In this document: piece after piece, positions 56,980-64,000 of the stretch | Position numbering within the stretch: position 1 is the first letter of the stretch | How the letters are laid out: each line of letters opens with the position of its first letter | NCBI GenBank assembly: GCA_038093515.1 | Contig: JBBPSI010000015.1 | Coordinates: 1-64,000 of the forward strand | From: Butyriboletus loyo | Taxonomy: Eukaryota > Basidiomycota > Agaricomycetes > Boletales > Boletaceae | DNA length: 64,000 nt | Direction: 5' to 3' | The notes under the pieces: generated by a model | The model's database searches: none | The model's input: the letters and a program-made list of their open reading frames with translations, nothing else | Told to the model about the DNA's origin: nothing | Position numbers and translations under genes: made by a program

Positions 56980-58078
56980 ATGACAACGCAAAACGACAAG
57001 GAGAGACTCCTCAGCATACTACATGCTCACGGTCAACGATTTCTAGAGGGCGTATTTGACGTTCCCGCCGCACCAAAACAAGAAACGCACGGCGAGGAAG
57101 AATGGACAGGCTTCGGTTCGCCAGCCCGCGGACACACTTCCGAGATAGCTTCAGATAGCGAACGCGATAGTGGTGTGTAACTAATCATTCAAATTTCCAT
57201 CTAATTGAGAATTCCACAGGCTCCGAACAAGAGGATGATGGCTTTGCCGCGAGTTCATCGCGCACCCCAGATGTCACGATATTCCTAGAATCAACACGGA
57301 AACGACCAGAAGCCAGTATTTCGGCCAAGGAACTCAGGAAATCATTTATGGTGCATCGACTTTGGTGTTGTAAATGTCATCCTTATTTTCTTTTCCTAGT
57401 CGTCCAAAGTGTCCAACGTCACATCATCTTCCATGCAACTCGTATCCAGGGAAAAGTTACCTGATGGAGAGTCGGACGACGAACGGTACGTTTCCCCCAT
57501 TACCTCGTTCGTGTATCCAAAGGTTCTGATTTACTGGCAAGCACGAATACCCAGAATGATGCGCTCCTCCATCGTCTGGTGCACACTCAGCTACTCTCAG
57601 GATCCCTTGACCCAGAACTTAATCTTAATCATGCTCAAAGGGGGAGGGCGTTGGCAGGCCGTGTCTTAGAGTTGGCAGGAGAGGTTGAACTCGGTAAGGG
57701 TGAAAGCGTGTTTCGTCAAGAGCAGCGCAATAAAGCGGCAAAGCACATACGAGATGGCTTAATTCGAAAACAAAGGGAGCAAGAGCAGAAGGCCCTTGAG
57801 GAGGTACTGCTTGCAACGTTACATTGTCACGCTCTGTTTTATTGATCTTGTCGCAGGCTAAAAATTTGGGCAATTATCATCCAACCCTCAAGCGACTTTA
57901 TGACTCAAACACATCTTCCACGCCGAAAAAGAAGCGAGTTCGAGGTCTGGGAATGGGCATCGGAAAATTTGTTGGAGGAACCCTCAAACTTAGTCGAGAA
58001 GAAATTGCATCGGTGACAGGGTCAGGGAAACGGTTAAAGAATGCTGGTCGTCGTGGAAAGCACCAACCCCCACGGTAG
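56980..58078 (+). CDS. Nucleolar/ribosome-assembly candidate resembling Faf1 (C1orf131)
   Basis: MTTQNDKERLLSILHAHGQR starts a short helix, then acidic and Ser-rich sequence (ASDSERDSGVSEQEDDGFAA). A helical region follows: TNTQNDALLHRLVHTQLLSG and GRALAGRVLELAGEVELGKG. After a basic KAAKHIRDGLIRKQREQEQK come NLGNYHPTLKRLYDS and TPKKKRVRGLGMGIGKFVGG then TLKLSREEIASVTGSG, and a basic end KNAGRRGKHQPPR. The GMGIGKFxGGxLxLSxxxI pattern resembles the C-terminus of yeast Faf1/human C1orf131, 40S assembly factors; I rate that link as plausible only. About five short introns; all GT-AG as read. Confidence 0.7.
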
Positions 58079-58383
58079 AAAAAAGCATGACAGTGGCAAG
58101 GTTAACAGCGGCCCAGTCTCCTTCCCCTTGTCCACGGCAATTGAATTGTATTACAGTATACTACATGCCCAAGACGGCACGACAATACACAGTCACGGAC
58201 GTTCTCATATAAATATATCGGTACCATTACATGTGAAGTGCCTGTAACCCACCACTGATGTCAACTTCGTCCTGATGCTGCATAGATGCATGTGAGGCTG
58301 CGTAATTCCTCTCCGAGCGTCTGTCGTCAGAAATAGAGCTTCGCGTCTTTAGTTCATGTAACTAGGGGTGAACGGCATGGAGC

Positions 58384-60215
58384 TTACTTGGCGTACTGCT
58401 GAAGCGGTCTCTCCAGAGACACTTGACCCGAGTGACCAGTGTATGTCCTATGCGATGCTCGAGAGGACACCCTACTTGGGGCGTATGTCTCCGACCTCCC
58501 GTGGTGTTTGTAGTCTCCGTGCTCTCTGTTTCCACCATGTTCTCTGTAACTTCCGTGATCTCTGTTTGTGCCGAGCTCCCTGTAGCCTCTAAGATCTCTG
58601 TATTCGCAATCGTTTGGGTAGTCAACGTAACCTCGGTTCCGGTGATCCCGGTGATCACGCCAGTCTCTTTCTCTGTTATAGTTTGGGTGGTCAGTGTAGC
58701 CTCGGTACCGGTGATCTCGATGACCACGCAAGTCTTTTTCTCTGTCATCGTGATAGTCTCTATGATCTGGGTGATAATCATGATCCCGCCTATACGAGGG
58801 GTCAGAGTGGTAACTGTGGGATGGATAACTCCTATCACGTCTGAGAGCATTCTCAGAAGTTAATCAGACAGCGTGAGGGTATCTTACCTGAGCTGGCTGG
58901 AAGAGGGGTAAGCATCGATTCGGACGATCTGAGGTTCACCATACCCTCGATGAGACCCTCTGTCGTGACCATCATATCTGCCCACACATATGAGAACGTG
59001 ATGGCGTGTGAAACGACTCGCTCACCTATACAATTCTCTCCCGTGCTCATCCTGGACCACGAATGGACCTGGACGTGATGGTCGCGGCCTTCCGCTGAAA
59101 TCCCCGACTCTGAAAAAGGAACGATGTCATAATACGGGGGGTCAGTAGAATATATGTATTACCTGGTTATTTCGTTTCCGTGTTCATCTTGAAATATTAC
59201 ATTCATTCCACCTGGGATGATATAGTATATGGGGCCTTCTTTCTCGTAATCATCGGCACGACCGTATCTATCAAGATGGGTTTCTGGATTACGGTGAGAA
59301 TGGACCTGAAAAACCGTCAGCTTTCAACTCTATGGGAACAAGTGGTGGCCGACGTCGTGCACTACCTCATAGGGGTGACTGCTATAGATATCTGTTGGTG
59401 ATCTTGAACCTGGTACGTAACCTCCGGAGTAGCTGCGTGGGAGTGGCGGGATCTAGGAGGAGCTGCTCAGAATCATTCACATTGATGGGTAACAATTCTG
59501 CACGTACCACTCTCTCATTCGGATGCATCGAAGGTGGAGTACGCAAGGCTTCAATAGTGTGATCACTCCCAGACGCAGACAACCTGCTGGGGGAAGGGCT
59601 CATGACTATAGCTTCATCGGGATTGACCAGCTCCCCGTGACCGCTATGGAACGAGCCAGCGCGCTGCAGTTGTGGGGGGCGATCCAACAATCTTGGCATG
59701 TCGTGCAGTCTCCCGGCATGTTGGCGATGCTCGCGTTCCGATAATGTCTCCGAAAGAGGACTTCCGACCATTGGTCCGAGAGAAGGAAAAGGTGAGACTA
59801 ACTTGGCAGGTCGCGCATTGAGGGCACCTCCCATGACCGCGTCCGGACTATCGACTTGAATATAACCTTCATTATAGTCGTCTGCGTCGGTCGGCGTACG
59901 TGACGGCAACGGTGTGAAAAGCTAGTCATACAGGCTTGAGAAACAAGCTCAGAGATATTGGATCAACGTGGCTGCTCACGGGTTCTCTTCTCTGCAGCTG
60001 ATAGGTCAAAAAAGAGTCTGTACCTGATGCTGGAGATGACCTGCCTTTGTACTTGACCTTCTCAAAACTCGTGGCTGTAACCGATCTACAGGCTCTGGTT
60101 GGAAGTCCAGTGCAGCTGGCGGATAACCCTGGGGATAATCGGTATATATCGTGGAATCACCACGATGAGTGCGATTGCGAGAACCAGAAAATGCCTTGAA
60201 CATGTTGAAGGGCAT
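58384..60215 (-). CDS. Disordered protein with two DEHG motifs and an RDH/Y-rich tail
   Basis: ATG 60215 (MPFNMFKAFSGSRNRTHRGD). Exon 2 (about 59420-59910) is Ser/Pro-rich with short acidic stretches. The only ordered-looking part is EGPIYYIIPGGMNVIFQDEH then GNEITRVGDF, echoed after an intron by PGPFVVQDEHGRELYR; the paired QDEHGxE motifs suggest a small repeated fold. The tail (58384-58850) is extremely rich in Arg, Asp, His, Tyr and Gly, including a 23-residue direct repeat (RDHRDHRYRGYTDHPNYNRE, then RDHRDHRNRGYVDYPND). Similar proteins occur in mushroom genomes as hypothetical. The composition resembles RNA-associated condensate proteins, which is inference from composition only. Confidence 0.68.
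58612..58749. repeat. 69-bp tandem duplication in the RDH-rich tail
   Basis: Two adjacent diverged copies with a 69-bp period: one starts gtttgggtagtcaacgtaac (58612), the next gtttgggtggtcagtgtagc (58681). The length is a multiple of three, so each copy encodes 23 residues in the same frame. Divergence suggests an old duplication kept in frame. Confidence 0.8.
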
Positions 60216-60600
60216 CCTCAAGGTGCAAGTGAAACTGCAGGCGCCTGATTTAAGAATTTATGGCCCTGAGGCAAGCATGCGGCAGCCACGGTATGGCCGG
60301 CTGTGCGCGACGCACTTGATCAGCCATCTTCGTGCGCCCCTCGGGAATTAATGAACGTAACACGAGGGTATCGATAGATGCTCATGTGGTCGTACTCTGC
60401 TATCAACCGCGAACGAATAGATTTCCATGCCCCCCTCTACCGTACAATATCTTTTGTACCAGAAAAACCCTCAGACCACCACATCGACCCTAGTCCAGGT
60501 TGAAGTAAATCTTTATAGTAAACGCTTAAAGGATACTGGCGCACAATTGACATCATGTCCACCCAGCCGCACCCAGCCGCATAACGCCATTGATGAGCGG

Positions 60601-61837
60601 CTAAGAGATCAAGCCGTTCAAAGTGCCACCTTGATGCTGAAGTTGTTTCACCTGTCCAAGAGCATGAGCGACTTTGCCAATCGCCTCCGCGGTCGCTGCC
60701 ACACTCGGCGGATCCAAGAGACTCGGACTAGCGCATGTCATAGCAAGTCTCTCGGACAGCGCTCCGAGGGCCAACTCCAGGGCCTGAACAGATGCATCAA
60801 GAAGTACAGTAGTTGTTGGTACAGCAGCGACCTGTCACGATAATGAGTAATTAACTCTGAAAGGATCGTATAAATACCTACCAGCTGCGTACTTCGTAGT
60901 TCAGTACTCGCTCGAGGGGGAAGATCCATGGTCAACTGGTTGTAGTGTCAAAGAAATTTATTATGACTGCATCGGAATTACCTTCGGGGTCTGAGGAGGA
61001 GGATCGAGAGTGGGAAGCTGGATTGGTTGCGGGCTGTTACGAGAAATAGCTTTTCCTTTTTCAGACGGTCCTGGCTGGTGTGGGGCCCCAGTCAACCCGT
61101 GTTCAAGTGCTGAGACTCCTGCCAATACGGGGACAAGACGCTGCCATTCTTCCGAGTCCTCGGTAATGTATACGGTCCCACATATGATGCATTCCTGGTC
61201 AGGGTATGTTATATATCATGACCAAGCTATGCGAGATAACCACAGACCTTGCGAGGATCCTTGTCGATGCCTGTCTTTGGTGGCCTGACAAGCGGAACTC
61301 CATAACATCGGGTATTAGGACACTCTTCTGCTAGCATTGCCCACCCCTTTAGTAAACGCTTCCCGATTTCAGTCGACGCTTGGTCTGATTGCTGGCGACG
61401 TCGAATCGTGTCCTCTGTTTCGACTGGAGGAGCAAAAGTAGGCGAACTCAAAGTGCTGGAGAGATCTGTAGGCGGGGTTGATGGCCGTGAACCATGTGAT
61501 GTAGAGGAAACAGTTGAGGATGATTGAGACTCCGTTCCTCCGTTCCATTGGGCTTTATCGTACGGGTAATATCTCTAGAGACATGATAACAGACAACGTA
61601 CTCACTATTGGGAGGCCCATCACAGTTTGCACAGTAGCGAACGGAAGGCTGTTGGCCTTCCGGCGATCTCAATAGCGGTACTCCTTTGCAAGTGAGTGCA
61701 GGACAAGGGCAGTCTGTGAGCACCTGAGATGACATTGCCATGAGTATGAGTAGAGTTCCTCTGAAGGGCAACGGTCATACCCATCCTTTCAGCATATACT
61801 CGCCGAGTTTGTTGGAAACATTGACGATCCTACTCAT
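60601..61837 (-). CDS. ZNRD2 (SSSCA1/p27)-like protein with two zinc ribbons
   Basis: ATG 61837. The first ribbon: GEYMLKGWVLTDCPCPALTC then KGVPLLRSPEGQQPSVRYCA NCD, with Cys pairs around TDCPCPALTC and YCANC. After a Ser/Pro/Thr-rich linker the second ribbon reads IGKRLLKGWAMLAEECPNTR CYGVPLVRPP...KECIICGTVYI. Both have the hallmark LKGW...CP...C..VPL...C..C of the Auto_anti-p27 family. The C-terminal half is helical: MDLPPRASTELRSTQL, then TTTVLLDASVQALELALGAL and SERLAM, ending QHQGGTLNGLIS at 60601. Human ZNRD2 has one such ribbon. Function in fungi is not established. Divergent from EDEM with 125 bp between starts. Confidence 0.85.
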
Positions 61838-61962
61838 AATGCTGCGCGTTTGTGAGCAAACCTGGTGCGGATGATTGCGCAATGTTATTGAACACGTGAC
61901 CGTCATCAGCCTACGAGGTCGAGCAGTGCCACGTCTGTACTAGTCGCACTCTCTTACGCGTC

Positions 61963-64000
61963 ATGAAATGGCCAAAACATTGGCCAGGCTCACTCGCAGT
62001 TTATTTTCTTATAGTTTTTGACAACCCCATCATTGCTCGAGCATCCACTGCCGGAATAGATGTATGGACGAGTCAGCGGAAGCAGACGTTCCGGTACGTC
62101 TTGGATTTCGTTCGGGGACCCGCGTGTAATACCGTGTAGAGATGCCACTCGCGACTTATGGTATCATGGTTTTAATAATTACATGTCGAGAGGTGCGTTT
62201 TTGGTGACCGCCCGCCCGTGACTTCGCCTGAAGACTTTGCAGCTTTCCCACTTGATGAGGTGACCTGGATTCAATAACGCGTCAACTACACGATACTAAC
62301 TGACGCAAGCTCTCACCGCTTTCCTGTACAGGGAGAGGTCCGGACTGGGAGAACCCGTATGGTTGTTTTGTCATGTGGAGAACGACGCTAACATCAAACC
62401 AGAGCGAACATAGCATTCAACGATGTTTCCGGAAATTTCTCCCTGACACTTGTTGATGTATTGGATACTCTGGTTGTACTCGATGATCCACCAGGCTTCC
62501 AAGACGCGGTCAAAAATGTCATCGATTGGGTTTCTTTCGATGTGAATACAAAACCACAAGTATTTGAAACCACGATTCGTGTCCTCGGTGGCCTTCTGTC
62601 TGGGCATATTTTTGCCAGCGAGCCAGACCAGCCGTTTTATCTTCCATGGTACCGGGGACAACTTTTGAATATGGCTCACGACCTCGGCAAGCGACTGCTA
62701 CCTGCATTCGCGACGCCAACTGGGCTTCCGTATGCTAGGGTAAGTGTCATTTGCATTAGTTAGACCGTGAATTTTACATCTCCCCAGCTAAATCTGCGGC
62801 ACGGTGTTCAAAGGGGAGAGGTTCTAGATACCTGTTAGTCGTTTCTATATTTCGGCGGCAATATCTCATTTGATTCCAGGTACCGCTGGGGCAGGTTCTT
62901 TGATACTAGAGTTTGCTACTTTAAGTAGACTTACTGGCGATGAGCGTTTCGAGAAAGTCGCCTACAAAGCATATTTTGCACTATGGAACCGCAAGTCAGA
63001 TCTTGGTTTGGTGGCCAACACCATCAACATTTGGACCGGGGTCAGTAACATCTCCTTTCTCCTTCCTTTCCCGGTACTTATTTCTAGTCTAGTTATGGAT
63101 ACCTCCAGAAGTCACGGGAATCGGTGCTGGCATAGACTCTTTCTATGAATACGCACTGAAATGGTACATTTTAAGTGGTGGGTTATCCGCAACAATCACT
63201 ATGTTAATATCTTTCCTTATTATCACGTCATAGGGGAAGTTGAATTTTTGGATGTCTGGCAAGAAGGGTACGCAGCCGTCATGCGACACGTCCGCTCTCT
63301 CGACGGTCACTTGGTAAGGCCATGGTCACCTTTCTTTCTGCTACCTACCGATGACTGGCTTCAGTACCGCATTGTCAATCCACATACCGGAGACCAGGTA
63401 TATTCAACAATAGATTCACTCTCCGCCTTCTGGCCAGGTTTGCAGGTTCTCGGTGGTGATATTTCCAACGCCATCAAGTCTCATCTGACTTGTGAGTAGT
63501 TGCATGGCGTCGCATTCAGTCGTAGTTTAAACCTGCGTAGACTGGAACATATGGAGACGGCATTCGGGATTGCCTGAGGTGTGGGATGCACATGTTATGC
63601 AGGCGACATCCTTTCAATACCCCCTTCGCCCCGAATTCATTGAATCTACCTGGTACCTTTACAGGGTGAATAGCTGTGGTAACGACCTAACTCGCTATTG
63701 CTGATGGATTGATTAGGCCACACGAGACACCTACTACCTTGACGTTGGAGAGCGCATTTTGAAAGATATCATTATTAGAACGAAGGTAGACTGTGGACTT
63801 ACCGGAATCAAAGACTTACGGACCAATGCAAGGGACGACAGGATGGAGTCATTCGCGCTTTCAGAAACATTGAAGGTATTTCCCCCCCTCTTTCTTATCA
63901 ATGACGTTGGGGATGGATCTGATCTTGTGTCGTAGTATCTGTACCTTCTTTTCGACGAAGAAAATCGCCTGAACAGTGACGATTCGAATTATGTGTTGAG
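61963..64000 (+). CDS. MNL1: ER degradation-enhancing alpha-mannosidase-like protein (EDEM/Htm1, GH47), partial
   Basis: ER-lumen mannosidase of glycoprotein ERAD; trims N-glycans on misfolded proteins with protein disulfide isomerase. ATG 61963 starts a signal peptide ([20 protein letters not shown]). GH47/EDEM blocks after splicing: [58 protein letters not shown] then [49 protein letters not shown], then [56 protein letters not shown] and [12 protein letters not shown] near the right edge. The YHGFNNYM and PLSCTG motifs place it in EDEM rather than ER mannosidase I. The gene runs off the window after DSNYVL; any PA/C-terminal domain is not seen. Many introns; all GT-AG as read. Confidence 0.93.

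Overview
The window is fungal nuclear DNA, most likely from a mushroom-forming basidiomycete (Agaricomycetes). Evidence: densely packed genes on both strands, many very short introns (about 45-60 nt, GT/GC...AG), frequent microexons, short shared promoters between divergent genes, and basidiomycete-type families (Zn2Cys6 regulators, secreted DPBB/barwin-like protein, F-box/LRR protein, Kch1-type transporter, Dicer-like protein). No transposon, CRISPR array, rRNA or tRNA gene was recognised. Coding spans below run from start codon to stop codon and include introns; exon borders are given only where I worked them out by hand.

Layout. 1-960: no confident gene. 961-2470 (-) PROPPIN of the Atg18/Hsv2 family; 2714-4193 (-) unknown Cys-rich protein, divergent from 4318-5134 (+) NCS1; 5356-6464 (-) EMC3 divergent from 6563-7457 (+) VTI1; 7641-8340 (-) decayed MFS transporter; 8383-10315 (-) KCH1-type K+ transporter; 10604-12410 (+) DRG1 GTPase; 12463-14663 (-) ALG8; 14801-15668 (-) alpha/beta hydrolase; 16061-16453 (+) VMA21; 17341-18639 (+) PPM1; 18865-20348 (-) RNR2 divergent from 20653-21878 (+) IMP4; 22008-23762 (-) M18 aspartyl aminopeptidase divergent from 23903-27401 (+) UTP12; 27524-28419 (-) secreted DPBB-like protein; 28590-31774 (+) Zn2Cys6 regulator; 32056-33491 (-) LOA1/VPS66-like acyltransferase; 33662-34808 (+) TVP38; 34962-36233 (-) UFE1; 36579-38183 (-) F-box protein; 38532-39579 (+) SSU72; 39781-40746 (+) 1-Cys peroxiredoxin; 40942-41934 (+) proteasome alpha2; 42504-43479 and 44497-45051 (+) two small Zn2Cys6 proteins; 45445-47773 (-) aldehyde dehydrogenase; 48052-48320 (+) COX8; 48483-53951 (-) Dicer-like protein; 54042-55550 (+) conserved unknown; 55869-56874 (-) membrane protein; 56980-58078 (+) FAF1-like nucleolar candidate; 58384-60215 (-) disordered HD/R-rich protein; 60601-61837 (-) double zinc-ribbon ZNRD2-like protein; 61963->64000 (+) EDEM/MNL1 mannosidase, cut by the window end.

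Most genes are core eukaryotic housekeeping. There is a run of secretory-pathway genes (EMC3, VTI1, ALG8, VMA21, TVP38, UFE1, LOA1, EDEM) and of ribosome-assembly genes (IMP4, UTP12, FAF1-like), but nothing shows that they form a functional cluster.

The most unusual points are: a Dicer-like protein whose helicase ATPase motifs I, II and VI are all degenerate while both RNase III catalytic sets look intact; a DRG1 gene split into 14 exons with 7-, 9-, 12- and 18-nt microexons and three inferred GC-AG introns; an IMP4 gene whose first coding exon is only the ATG; and a degraded MFS permease relic next to KCH1.
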